The translations under genes were made by a program, and so were the position numbers. This document shows positions 24,620 through 35,060 of a stretch of 57,933 nucleotides of DNA, in pieces. Source of the stretch: Leucogyrophana mollusca (Eukaryota > Basidiomycota > Agaricomycetes > Boletales); contig MU266511.1 in assembly GCA_021014945.1 (NCBI GenBank), positions 1 through 57,933 of the forward strand, read 5' to 3'. Positions within the stretch are counted from its first letter, which is position 1; the number at the start of each line of letters is the position of its first letter. The notes beneath the pieces were generated by a model. It worked only from the letters and a program-made list of their open reading frames with translations, was not told the origin of the DNA and searched no databases.

Positions 24620-25391
24620 ATGCAACCAGCTTTGAAATGTGTGCGACCGAGCCGACCGTTTTGCTTTAGGTCAAAAGGTCTTCTGAAACGACGGGCATCA
24701 TCGTTTGTCGTCAAGCAGCCGCCCCGGGGGGCCCCACGGGAGGTGCCCACACCTCTCGTCTTTTGCTCAGCAGGTGCTTGGGAGCCAGAGGCACGCCAAG
24801 GGTGAATAATCGCCGGTTTTTCTCCAGAGCTGGCGCACTGACTCGGTCGAAGAAAGGTTGGCGATATATACATCAATGTTTGTTGAGAAAGGATTCACTT
24901 GCATCGAGAGTGATTTTGTGCTACCTCCGAAAACACTTGACTCCCAGGAACTTATGGATCATTTTGCAGGCGGTAAGTCTTAATCTCCTCTGACTGGCCT
25001 TTTTAAATATGCATTCGTTGCCTCAGAGCTGAAATCAAGCATACGTTCCTCCGGCATTCCATTTCCGCCTGTCATATTTGCTCGTGGTTTTGCGTCACTA
25101 ATAGCGCAGACCTACGTATCTTCAAACCCTGCGCACGGATTGTTCCTCATTTCACCGCCAATCAACAATGCCTCTGTCCCCCGATACGTTCTTCCGAGCG
25201 AATTGCCAGAGTTTGATTTCGAACTAAAGTTTCCACTCGCGGTCATGGCTCAACCAACCCATCTAAACTTACTGAAGGCAAACAGCCGTCTCGGCCAAAG
25301 CGACTATGTTGATTTGCTCGAAGCAAACGATTTGGAGACGCCAGAGGCCACGCAAAAGATGATGCAATGGGTGGATGAGCTCGGAATCTAG
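24620..25391 (+). CDS. Alpha/beta-hydrolase-like protein, reading frame apparently broken
   Basis: Three pieces read as one protein. Piece 1 (24620-about 24805) starts MQPALKCVRPSRPF, an Arg-rich presequence, and runs to TPLVFCSAGAWEPEARQ. Piece 2 (about 24832-24972) gives SWRTDSVEERLAIYTSMF and ESDFVLPPKTLDSQELMDHF. A normal 54-nt intron (24973-25026) leads to piece 3 (25027-25391), with FARGFASLIAQTYVSSNPAHGL and a final VDELGI. Pieces 1 and 2 lie in different frames, and only about 26 nt separate GG from the AG of a fine TTTTTCTCCAG acceptor. That is too short for an intron here and does not fix the phase. Either the gene is a recent pseudogene or bases are missing from the sequence. GFASLIAQTY sits where the nucleophile elbow would be, but lacks the usual G-X-S-X-G. 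Confidence 0.6.
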
Positions 25392-26465
25392 AGTGCGTGC
25401 CGTGACCTGCCTTGTTTGTGATTTTATATGCATATTTAAACTCGTCAAGTATTCACCTAGACCCTGACATGTGCCTTCCTGGCGTCGTTAGGTAGACGGT
25501 TACATCCTGTGTGAGTTTGATGCAGCGGGACCAACTTAGGAAGAAGCCTTTTGTCTTACTACCCTGTGTTCACTTCAGATCCCAATGAATTTCACGGAGT
25601 GATATCGCACCCTCGCCCTTGCGATTGTAAAACCTTGCCCACAAACTTATACTTTTGGCTCGCTGTGCGTGCTACCGCCTCCCTGAGGACCATATGACCA
25701 CGTGCCTAGTTATGACGATGCATCGCCGATCCGATGTGCTTCCGGAATATATCCCGTCCATCAGATCCGGACGACCCTTCCAGAATCACGGTGCCTCGAG
25801 TCTGACGCACACATATGAGGGCGGCTCTCCTCGTTGCAGCCAGTTCGCACTGAACTACTACTTCAAACGCATGTATCGCGGTCGGACCGGGAAGAATACC
25901 TGCCCGTGCACCCCGAGAAGACGCCAAGCATGACATACAGAACCTTCGTCGTCTTTCCGAAATCCTAGCGATGTATAGCCTGAACGACATGTCAGGCAGA
26001 GTTCGCGTGTGATCTACCCAATTATTGCGTTTTTCCGTCACTACGTGTCCCAGAAGGGGTACAACAAGTTGCAACTTTCAGCTGGGAATCACTTTACCAG
26101 GCATCCTTCCAGTGTGTTCGTCTCTCATCGTTATCGGAACTGACTAAGGTCAAAAATACCTTCCCCACATTGATGGAAAGACCTTATGCTACGGCATTAC
26201 GCCCCCCATGCCACGAGACATCGCCGAGGGTTGCTACGAATGCGGCTGGCAGGGATCGGACCATGGATGGAAGAATGTGGAGCGCGCCGGATGATCACTT
26301 GTTTTCACGCGTAGAGCTCAGGAGGTCACTGGAAACGACGATGATTGGTCTCTATCAGTCAAGTATAGCTCGTTTTCTATTTGTTCTCAACAGTATAAAG
26401 GGTGTTGTGATGTTGTCTGGTTTTAGCAGAGTCGCCCCTACCACCCAGCGAGATAGCCAGACAAG
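25392..26465. other. Gene-poor spacer before the LPMO pair
   Basis: In this 1.07-kb stretch there are only short overlapping frames on both strands (for example 25655-25933), with no motif I recognise. I see no repeat, terminal inverted repeat or RNA gene. It marks the boundary between the housekeeping block and the tandem secreted-enzyme genes. Confidence 0.5.
26394..26400 (+). promoter_or_regulatory. TATA box of LPMO-like gene A
   Basis: TATAAAG lies about 66-72 bp upstream of the ATG at 26466. The paralogous gene downstream has a TATA element at nearly the same distance, which supports the reading. Confidence 0.55.
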
Positions 26466-27434
26466 ATGTACGCAAAACTCATCTCCTTCATGACTGCAGC
26501 CAGCTTGGCGAGTAGTACTCTCGCACACGGTGTCATCTCTAGTCCTCCTCGTCGCCTTGTGAGTGTACCATCCGGATTCTGTTTCTGAAATCCCCGTTAA
26601 CGTAGAATTAAATAGCCCGGTGCCGCTTTCGAGGCAGCATGTGGAAGTCAGGTCTACAGCATCGTCGATAGCGATCAGTGAGTTGTAATTGATCATGCAA
26701 CCTTTCTTACGCTCACCCGGCACATTAGGTTCGGGAACCAGCAGCAAGAAGAGCAGAACTTCAACTCTGAAACCACGGTAAGCCCTTATTGAGATGAATC
26801 ATGTTGCTAGATTTAACGATTGTGCCTGCGTTTCCAGTCGGCTTGTCAAGTGTACCTGTGCAAGGGGTTGCTGGTAAATGAAGCTTTTAGCCCCGAGATA
26901 ATGCGGTTGTATCTGACTATTGCCAGTATGCGGACAACGAGAGCAACTTGCAGAAATTCTCTGCTAATCAAGTTGTCCCCATCGAAATCGATATCGAGGC
27001 GCCTCACACCGGAGTTGCTGTGAGTTATAATACTACGATCAGAGCTTAACATCACCCTAAATCTTGCTTGGTGACCAGAATGTCAGTGTCGTGGACACCA
27101 CTACCAACACGTTTGTAGCCCCTGCATCTCAACATAGAATTTTAATTGATCTGATGACCTCCTGTCTACCTGCAATTCAGCGTCCTTGCTGGCCCGTTGA
27201 TATATTTCAATCCCGCTTACTCGGTTTCAACCCCCATCCCCGCCAACCAGACCTCATTCTCGGTCACCGTCCCCGACCTCGGCAGCTCATGCTCCACCGC
27301 TGGAGTCTGCGTCCTTCAGTGGTGGTGGGACGCGAGGTCTATCGACCAGACGTGAGTGATGCCCGAGATTACCAGTATAAGCGCCATCTGATGTCTGAAC
27401 TAGATACATGAGCTGTGTAGATTTCACGCAGTAA
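26466..27434 (+). CDS. Secreted LPMO-like copper oxidase, AA16-type (copy A)
   Basis: Exons: 26466-26558, 26616-26677, 26729-26777, 26838-26873, 26927-27019, 27079-27110, 27181-27351 and 27404-27434; 188 aa. The signal peptide (about 20 residues, ending STLA) would leave HGVISSPPRR at the mature N-terminus, giving the His1 of a histidine brace. The second brace His would be that of EAPHTGVANVSVVD. Other family blocks are QVYLCKGLLYADNESN, LGSSCSTAGVCVLQWWWDARSIDQTY and SCVDFTQ. This fold cleaves polysaccharides oxidatively outside the cell; AA16 members act on cellulose together with AA9 enzymes, but the substrate here is unknown. No carbohydrate-binding module or GPI signal follows. Its neighbour downstream is a close paralogue. 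Confidence 0.78.
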
Positions 27435-28656
27435 GCATTGGTAGTATAAGCTTGGTATTGCTGAAGCATTGTCACGGTATTTGTTATGGTTTATGGTTGT
27501 CACGAGTCCGAGCTCGAGTCCTCTGGTGTATATACGTCTTTACTTGGGTTGAAATATGTTTGAGCGTTTGCGAGTCGCAACCCCTGGAAGTCGACAAATA
27601 AACTGCACACGTCTGCCCGAAATGAACAAGAGGCGAGACTTCGAGATATCTTACCATCACGTGACGCCAGCAATGCTGGTGCCAGTCAGTAACACACTAG
27701 TGACTGCACCGCATACCTTCAGATGCCTTCAAAGGACGATAACACTCGATCACACACGAAAGTGGTCGCTCGATGCCCTTTTGGAGCTCTTCGAAGAACT
27801 GGATTCTGCGAATGAGTGTCTCGAGCCTCAGGAATGATCACCCTCGTTTTCCCTGCGGGGCCGATCGACGAACTCAAGGCTTTGTTCCTTGAGTTCTTAT
27901 CTTCAATCGTTGAGCCTCACTGAAGATTGGAAGTACATCCTATCAGGCTTCCCCATCAAAGGATCGCTCGCAGAACACGCACTATGATAGTTTCGTCACA
28001 AACTTGAAGACGGCTTTCGAGTTGATTATCGCAGTGAGTTCGTTCCCAGACAAGTTGAATTTCCGTTAGTCGTTTACGGGAATGCAGAGATGGCATGCCT
28101 CCGCCCCGAGGCCCCTTTGAACTCAACTGTCCAAGGGATTCGGTCTTTAATACCTAGCACTGGGCTTTGGGTGATCGCTTGCGCACCTGGCGAACGATTT
28201 CCGACTACAAAGCGAGGTATACCCTAGATCACGCACCTCTGAAGCAGCTGTCACGACTTGGCAAGCTGTTTAGCCGCGGGACTTTCTCAATTCTCGCAGT
28301 AAGTATGCCATGCTCATGATTTTTATCGCTGCCGGCCCTCGCGGAAACACCTGTTGAACTTCGCAGGCTTGGCAGTGTCAGAGCATAGTACTGACCATCA
28401 ACGGAAGCAAATACCCCACGAAAGCTTACTCCGGAGCCAAGCCTTCAGGCCTACCATCAAAGCCATGGATGCATCGGCAAAAACATCGCATCAAAGATCG
28501 GCGCTGAAAGCCTAGCTATTTCATAAATCCCCAGTCAGGAAGCTGAGAATGGTATAGAGGAGTCTGGTGAAACCTCGTCCTCGGCGAACTATATATACAG
28601 GAACGATCGAATGTGCAGTTGTATCCTCAGTGCCCCAGCGAGTCACGCCTGATCCG
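27435..28656. other. Spacer between the two LPMO-like genes
   Basis: This 1.2-kb stretch has no motif-bearing gene. One plus-strand frame at 27556-27837 (93 aa, ending ALLELFEELDSANECLEPQE) reads somewhat like protein but has no family I recognise. It could be a remnant. No repeats or mobile-element ends are visible. Confidence 0.4.
28590..28597 (+). promoter_or_regulatory. TATA box of LPMO-like gene B
   Basis: TATATATA lies 60-67 bp upstream of the ATG at 28657, close to the spacing seen for copy A. A CCCAGCGAG motif also lies between the TATA element and the ATG in both copies. Confidence 0.6.
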
Positions 28657-29557
28657 ATGTACACCAAGCTCATTGCTCTTTCTGCTGCCCTTGCCGCCGC
28701 CAGCACCACTTGTGCCCATGGCGTGATCTCGTCGCCCCCTCGTCGTCAACCCGGGACTGCGTTCGAGACTACTTGTGGATCTCAAATCTACTCACAGGTC
28801 TCCAGCGACCAGTGAGCGATTTTATAACCCTTCTGTGTATCTTTTGATCCGAGTACGATAGATACGGGAATCAGCAAGGAGAAGAACAGAACATCAATTC
28901 TCAAACCACGGTTCGTCTTGTTCACACAGGTCCTGCGGTAATTTGATCTCACACGTCTGTTGAAGGCGGCGTGCCAGCTCTATCTCTGCAAGGGACTTTT
29001 GGTAGGCATGCCTCAGACACCGTGACATCTTTCACCGAAAGCTGATCATCTACTGCTCAGTATGCTGATAATGAGAGCAACGTGCAGCACTACACTGCCG
29101 GCCAGTCAGTTCCCATCCAGATTGATATTCGCGCCCCCCACACTGGAGTAGCAGTAAGCTATCGCCCCAATTATAATGATAACTCCACGCCTGAGCGTTG
29201 ATCTACAGAATGTCAGCATTGTCGACACCACTTCTAACAAGTATGTACTGTCGTTGATCTTCCGGAAAATGACTTAACAGTGCTTTGCAATCGGCCCAGG
29301 GTCATCGCTGGACCGCTTTACTCGATCCCCGATGCCTACTCCACGGCGCACGCCATCCCGGCTAACCAGACTTCGTTCTCCATTACGATCCCCAGTCTCG
29401 GTAGTCAATGCTCTACCGCTGGCAAGTGCGTCATCCAGTGGTGGTGGGATGCCAGGTCTATTGACCAGACGTGAGATTCTTCGTCCCCGTGTGTATGATT
29501 TACTGACTGACACAATTCATCCACAGTTACATGAGCTGTGTTGACTTCACTCAGTGA
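28657..29557 (+). CDS. Secreted LPMO-like copper oxidase, AA16-type (copy B)
   Basis: Exons: 28657-28811, 28862-28910, 28966-29001, 29061-29153, 29209-29240, 29300-29470 and 29527-29557; 188 aa, the same length as copy A. The signal peptide ends STTCA, so the mature protein begins HGVISSPPRRQPG. The remaining blocks are ACQLYLCKGLLYADNESN, IRAPHTGVANVSIVD, LGSQCSTAGKCVIQWWWDA and SCVDFTQ. Two His residues at the same positions as in copy A could form the copper brace. Every exon length after the first is identical to copy A; exon 1 equals exons 1 plus 2 of A, so this copy lacks one intron. The gene is intact. AA16 is the best family fit; an AA10-like fungal relative is the alternative. Confidence 0.8.
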
Positions 29558-29816
29558 AGGGCCCGAAGTGCCTGAGGTTACTATTACGATTTTTATGCTG
29601 CTTTTGTGCTGGAGTGTGTGGAGAGATATAGTTCAGTGATGAATTAAATGTGACATTGTTGTAGTTTGAAACAAGTGTGGTATATCGGAGCACGATCGAA
29701 AGTGTCGAGACAAATTAAAGAGACTATACAGTGAGTGAGCATACAAAGAGCAGGCCTAAAGGGGACAAACTTAGGAAGTAAGCCGCTGTACTGTATCTCA
29801 CTGTGTTTGCTTACAT

Positions 29817-30922
29817 CTATTCGGACCGTTTTGAGTTTTCTTGGTGGATTTCTTGTTTAGCGTCGGCTAAACTTCCCAGTCCTGGTAGAACGACCTTCCA
29901 AGTACCCTTTGCGGCGATGATTCTGTGTACTTGGTGCTCAATGAGCTCATGGAGTTTTGGAACGTCTCTGAGCATGGCACGGCTGCCCATCAGCGACGTG
30001 GTTTTGAGGTTGAGCGTGAATTCAGGGGGTAACGATATGGTCAGGCTCGGTGCCGCTGAAGATGAAGAGGGAGGAAGCAGTGTAACCTGTAGAGAACGTT
30101 AGTAGATGCTCTCATGGCATATGTACGGCTCACTTACCGTTGACTCGAACAGAGATAGAGATATCGTAAGAGACACGGGTAGTCGTGCAAAGGACGACAT
30201 TGGGTAGTTGAAAAGATATGCGGTAGATATTGATATTGAGATGGTGTCGGTATATGCCATGTCAAACTCGATCCTCTGGAAAAGATACTAAGATATTCCC
30301 CGGCTAAGTCGGATAATAAAGACCAACTGTTGTTGCCTCCGAATCGGTATCATCCTTGTTTACTAAACGGGCACCGGATAACTGAGGGGCTGAGACCCCC
30401 AGATCAACCGAGTGAACCGTTATATGGTCCTGTAGTCACGTAAAGAAGAGTGAGATAGATAGAGTCGTCACTACGAAGGCTACAGTTACCAGGAATGCTC
30501 GAGGTCGTATTGAGTTCGCGTAGCTTTCAATTCTCTTACGCGCTACCTCATTTCCATTAATGCCCGTGAGGTCATCTTTCAGCTTGGCTCGATAGACCTC
30601 GGCGACCTAACACATTTTGAGCGAAATTCACCGTCCCAGATGCGATACCTGCCTGACGCGCAAGGAAGTTGAACCAACGTGTTGACTCTGGGCTCTTCTC
30701 TTCAGGCTCCTCCACATCGACCGCCGTTCCGCGTGGCGGGTTCAATTGTGGGTCGTCCGTTCTCGTTTGAGAGTAATATGTCGTTGATTCCGACTCGCCT
30801 TCGGGAGAAACGAGAAACAGGTACTTCAAGACAAGAGCAAGGAGAACGAAGACGGAAAGCTGGCCCAGAACAAGACCCTGCGTGAAAGTTGGAGTGAGTG
30901 AGAATATATAATTGTTGCCCAT
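29817..30922 (-). CDS. Mmm1, ERMES complex SMP-domain protein
   Basis: Exons on the minus strand: 30922-30653, 30606-30490, 30429-30364, 30275-30138 and 30086-29817; 286 aa. It starts MGNNYIFSLTPTFTQGL, followed by one membrane helix (LGQLSVFVLLALVLKYLFL). The SMP lipid-transfer domain then shows STRWFNFLARQVAEVYRAKL, RIESYANSIRPRAFL, ITVHSVDLGVSAPQLSGARL, FDMAYTDTISISIST and PVSLTISLSL. In yeast, Mmm1 anchors the ER-mitochondria tether in the ER and binds Mdm12. Intron 1 (30607-30652) only keeps the frame if GC, not GT, is its first dinucleotide. An upstream in-frame ATG at 31060 would add a tail not seen in the family. Confidence 0.85.
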
Positions 30923-31226
30923 CGTATTGGACACTGGCAGGGAGAGGATATTGGTTGCGGACGAATTCACTATGTGCGCACGGCGCCAGTTGCAGTGACC
31001 GGCTAACGAAGATGGATTGACCGCGGATTCCCAGGCCTCCATAATATTACTGACAACCACGAACAGGCAGTATCTAATCAGCAGCTCAAGTCATCGTACG
31101 AAAAAGAGGTGAGCGACGCAATAGATGCTGATGTTATCCGGGCCACACAATTTTGACTTAAAATGACCCCTACGTCTAAAGCCGAGCACAGTCGACTACA
31201 CTTGTTCACTACTCAAACCCAGTCCG
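30923..31226. promoter_or_regulatory. Divergent promoter region, Mmm1 / TTL-like gene
   Basis: This 304-bp spacer lies between two divergent starts. The Mmm1 frame stays open to 31060, which may simply be 5' untranslated sequence. No clear TATA box. Confidence 0.4.
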
Positions 31227-32767
31227 ATGTCTAGATTGGTGGCTTTTGTGTCCTGGCCTTCCGCACCACTCACCGAATCTCTCGTTCGCGAAGCTCTTGC
31301 AGGACTTGGACTTTCGGACTTTATCGAGCCGTCCCTGCCAGAATCATATGTCAGGCTTCTCCAGTGGTCCACTTACGATTGTCTGGATCACGATGCCACA
31401 CGCAACAATGAAAACGTATTGTCCTCTATGTATACGTTCCGAAAGGCGCTCATACGGAAGCACTTCCTTGCTCGATGTATCCATTCATACACCACCAAAC
31501 ACCCCCAATCGCTGCTGAAGAATGCAGTACCACGAACTTGGGATCTCGAGATCTCATATGCCGACGAACTCGACGAAATGTGGAGCGACGAATTATGGGA
31601 CCTCGGCAAGGAGCTTGACGCTTCCTCTAACTGGTGGATCCTGAAACCTGGGATGGCGGATCGAGGTATGGGGATACGACTGTTCAACAGCAAGGAAGCC
31701 TTGCAGCAGATCTTCGAAGAGTTTGAGAGCGATTCTGACGATGAAGATCCTCAACCGGGCGACACCTCAGTGATGACCTCTCAGCTGCGGCACTTTGTTG
31801 TGCAGGTTTTTGATCAAAAATTGTTGTTGATAATGTCATTGTTTTGTTGATCTTGCATGTTTCCACTAGGAATACCTGTCCACACCCCTGCTGCTCGATC
31901 CTCGTCAAGTCGCAGTCTCCGAAAGTTCCGTGAAGACCTCTGACGATCTGCGAGGTCATAAAGTTAATCAAACTATGCTCGAGTGTTGTCCGCCCGCGAT
32001 AACCTCTCTCCTAACAGTTTCATTTGCGAGCCTATTGTGTTGCTTCCGGCGCTTTAAAACTTTATCTCTACGTCCGCGTACTTGCGTTATTCTCCTCTGC
32101 GCCGTACGAAGCTCCCACAGTCAAGGATATCGCCTGTGGCGACGGTAGAATCGATTTGATCCCTCACCTCACAAATACTTCCTTGCAAACACACAACGGA
32201 GAAGAAGGCGTGCGTCTACTCGATGAACTATCTGGATGCCGCATTTTGTCATATCCTTACGGAGCTGCAGATGGAGAGGAGTCATACTTCACTGCAGGTG
32301 ATATCGTGTCGATCCAGAGACAGATGGCTAATGTACTGGCCGAAACATTCAAAGCCGCTGTTGAAACACCAGTCCATTTCCAAGTACGAGTCTTTGCTAG
32401 AGCTGTGGTTAACAAGGGTTCATTTTTGTTTTTCCAGCCACTTCCTAATGCCTTCGAACTATATGGGGTAGACTTTCTTGTCTCTCATGCCCAGTCTGCG
32501 TCTGTGAGCGAAGATGCACGCTTCGAAGTCAAACTCCTTGAGATCAACTCCGAGCCGGCGATCGAGCTGACAGGTCCGAGGCTCACGTGGATACTTGAAG
32601 ATCTCTTCAGCGCAATAGGCAAAGTCTGCGTCCGACCCTTTGTGGGGGTGTCTGGAAATGGCACAAACGAAGAGGATGTCAAGGAAGTAAATTGGGGGGT
32701 GGGAGACGTTCGCTATCACCTGCGTAAGTGTCTGGACCTTCAAATCCGTGGGTCTGGGGGGTGGTAG
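31227..32767 (+). CDS. Tubulin-tyrosine-ligase-like protein (Pby1-type)
   Basis: Exons 31227-31805, 31870-31962, 32018-32383 and 32438-32767; 455 aa. The ATP-grasp/TTL motifs are SNWWILKPGMADRGMGIRLF, QEYLSTPLLLD, HKFHLRAYCVASG, LYGVDFLV and VKLLEINSEPAI. TTL-family enzymes add amino acids to protein C-termini. The fungal relative Pby1 is a P-body-associated protein whose substrate is not clear, and fungi usually lack tubulin detyrosination, so tubulin may not be the target here. The stop converges on the next gene with a 187-bp gap. The last exon ends in IRGSGGW; a further small 3' exon cannot be ruled out. Confidence 0.8.
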
Positions 32768-32954
32768 GCCATGCCACTCAAACATGGTGCTCTCCCCATT
32801 GCGTGGTAAAGTGAAGAGTATATGTTTGATTACGCCGCTGAGGATATTACTATGTAACAGCTGTGACCCGTGTCAATCATCAAAGAACCATGCTAGTATA
32901 CAGGAGGGCGAACACCATATCAGCTCGTCAGGTAGGGTGATTTGAAGGTACCAC

Positions 32955-34611
32955 TCAGTCTTTCTTGTCCTTTTTTCCGAGTGATGGGACAACAACATCC
33001 TCGCCGCGTTTCCTTTTGCCGCCAGTTTTCGGTGTCACGGGGGCACCGTTGGCGGGAATTTGGGTGGCACACTTGGGTGGTTGAATTTCTTTCGCGGCTA
33101 AATGGGCGTTTAACTCCTTGTTGTATCCCACACATCGTATGCCGAAGAACTCCAACTTTAATACCCCCTTCAGATATAGGTCCTCCGCCATTCGGACTTG
33201 GGACGGGAGAACAAGGTTCGATGATATGACCGCCCGCTTGGCCGCAGACTGAAGGATCTATCGAACAGGATCGTTTTGAATTTATAATGATCCACATGTA
33301 CGGAGACGCATACCATAGGATCCAGATCCTCTGTTAATTCGAAAGGCAGAGTGAACATGTCCCCTGTGAGTTCATATGTACCAACGTAATGCCACCCTTG
33401 ACTGTTTCGATAGTATACATCCTTCGTTTGGCCAGCTTCGAACAGTCGCACCGTCTTTTCCCAGGTGTTCGATTGAGGTTTAAACTGATAAGGAGGTCTA
33501 ATAAAAACACCTAGTGCAATCCCAGATGGGGCCCAGATTAGCTCGTGTTCGTGAAAACGTACAACGCCGTCGGACTTGCTGGAGAATCAAGGGGTCAGAT
33601 ATGTAACTTATGGTCCCACACGGCGATGTGCACACCAGAAAGTTTGCGCGCTCTGTCCAGGCGATTAGCATGGAAGAGAGCCCTTTTTATGGCAACCTAC
33701 CTTTGGACCAGAATTAGCTGGATTGATCGAGTAAGGTTTTATTGACTTCCATGACGGTTGTTCCGCAACTGGGCGATATTTCACGTTGGCAAAAAATGTC
33801 TCAGGATCGGAGTCCTTGCAGAGTCTTGCCTGAGATTAACTCAAGATCAAGACGCTGCGGCAACAGATTTAAAACTTGCGTTTTCTACTCGGATCTGATC
33901 AAGAGCATCTGTGTTGTGTGTGAGATGTGCACTAAGTTCTTCAATGACCTGCTATGATGTCAGCTTTGCAGCAAAGAAGATTCAGGTATATCTCGACTAT
34001 CCTCACCTCCTGGCATTCTCGTTTTGCCACTTTGATCTTGCTGTATTTCTCTCGCAGGGTACGTGCCTCCTTCTGAGATTGCTCTAGAGCTAACGACAAC
34101 TTGGCCTTAACTGTTGGTTAGTGCTTGAATCAAGATAGGTACTGGGCAGAATCACAATAGCGGTCTCCTTGTCTGAGAGTGCTTCAGAAAGTTGATGTTG
34201 TATTTGAACGATAGACTAATTCAGAGTAGGCACGATGTTGATCATGGAGTGGCCGAAGTCACTTACTGTCTCATACTGCATAATAAGAGAGCTGTTATCT
34301 TCTTGCTTGACGTGAGAATGGTCGCTCGATTTGAGTGCAGCAATGGCCGCCCGAAGCTCTGTATTTTCTGCCTGTAGCATTGCATTCTCTGCGGCCATAG
34401 CTTGGAAGTGTTCCCGATGAATGTTTGAAGAGGACGTTTCGCTACCAGGGGTACTCAAACGCTGAAACAAGTTAATACTTTCTCTGCTAGCCGCACCACC
34501 CCAACACACCTGTTCTGCTTTCTGGAGTTTTTCACGTACACGCTTAAGCTCGTCTCCCAGTAGATTCACCATTTCTCTGGCCAGATCTGCGTCAAGAACA
34601 CCATGATCCAT
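32955..34611 (-). CDS. Coiled-coil protein of unknown function (DUF6697-like C-terminus)
   Basis: Exons on the minus strand: 34611-34510, 34461-34267, 34215-34156, 34105-34007, 33948-33889, 33814-33701, 33574-33314 and 33257-32955; 397 aa with phases matching throughout. The first 190 residues form coiled coils (LLGDELKRVREKLQKAEQ, MLQAENTELRAAIAALK, LALEQSQKEARTLREKYSK). The C-terminal half has ELIWAPSGIALGVFIRPPYQ and VYYRNSQGWHYVGTYELTG, which resemble a basidiomycete domain I know as DUF6697. The end is basic (KTGGKRKRGEDVVVPSLGKK), a possible nuclear signal. The function is unknown. The intron at 33815-33888 and the acceptor near 33948 (a CAGCAG choice) are less certain than the others. 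Confidence 0.6.
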
Positions 34612-35060
34612 GATTTTGCGAAACGAGAAGAAAACTCAGTAGCGTCCACGGATGAGCCTAAGCTTGCTCCAAACTGGAACGCGAATGCAGGCACGTAGCG
34701 GGTATTCCGGCGTAAATCGACGATAAGATTCGTGATATGGCTGTGGCAGGTTGCTCGCCAGAACCTGAAGAGTGGTCCACAGTGTGGATGTTTGTTGATA
34801 ACCTCGTACTAGTAGTAAGGTGCAACATTTGAAAGGATTGTTCTTTGCTCATCCGACGGTAATGCCATAATATCGGCGCGAGCAGAGCTACAGGGACACT
34901 TCCCGGGATTATGTAATTCCATGCCGGAGGAATGCCTGTCTTGGAGATGCACGTACCAATATGGCAGCTACTCGGCGGGAGACCGGCAAGCCAGCCCTAG
35001 TTTCGAGCTCAAAGTTCGATGTTGGATGCATGCCCAAGGAGTGTTAGTTGGGACCAGGCG
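34612..35060. promoter_or_regulatory. Divergent promoter region, coiled-coil gene / CDK11
   Basis: This 449-bp spacer lies between two divergent starts. Frames inside it (for example 34658-34852) have no motifs. No TATA box or repeat is evident. Confidence 0.4.

Noticed and set aside
25655..25933. 92-aa plus-strand frame in the spacer before the LPMO pair
   Set aside because: No motif, an overlapping minus-strand frame of similar length, and no splice signals.
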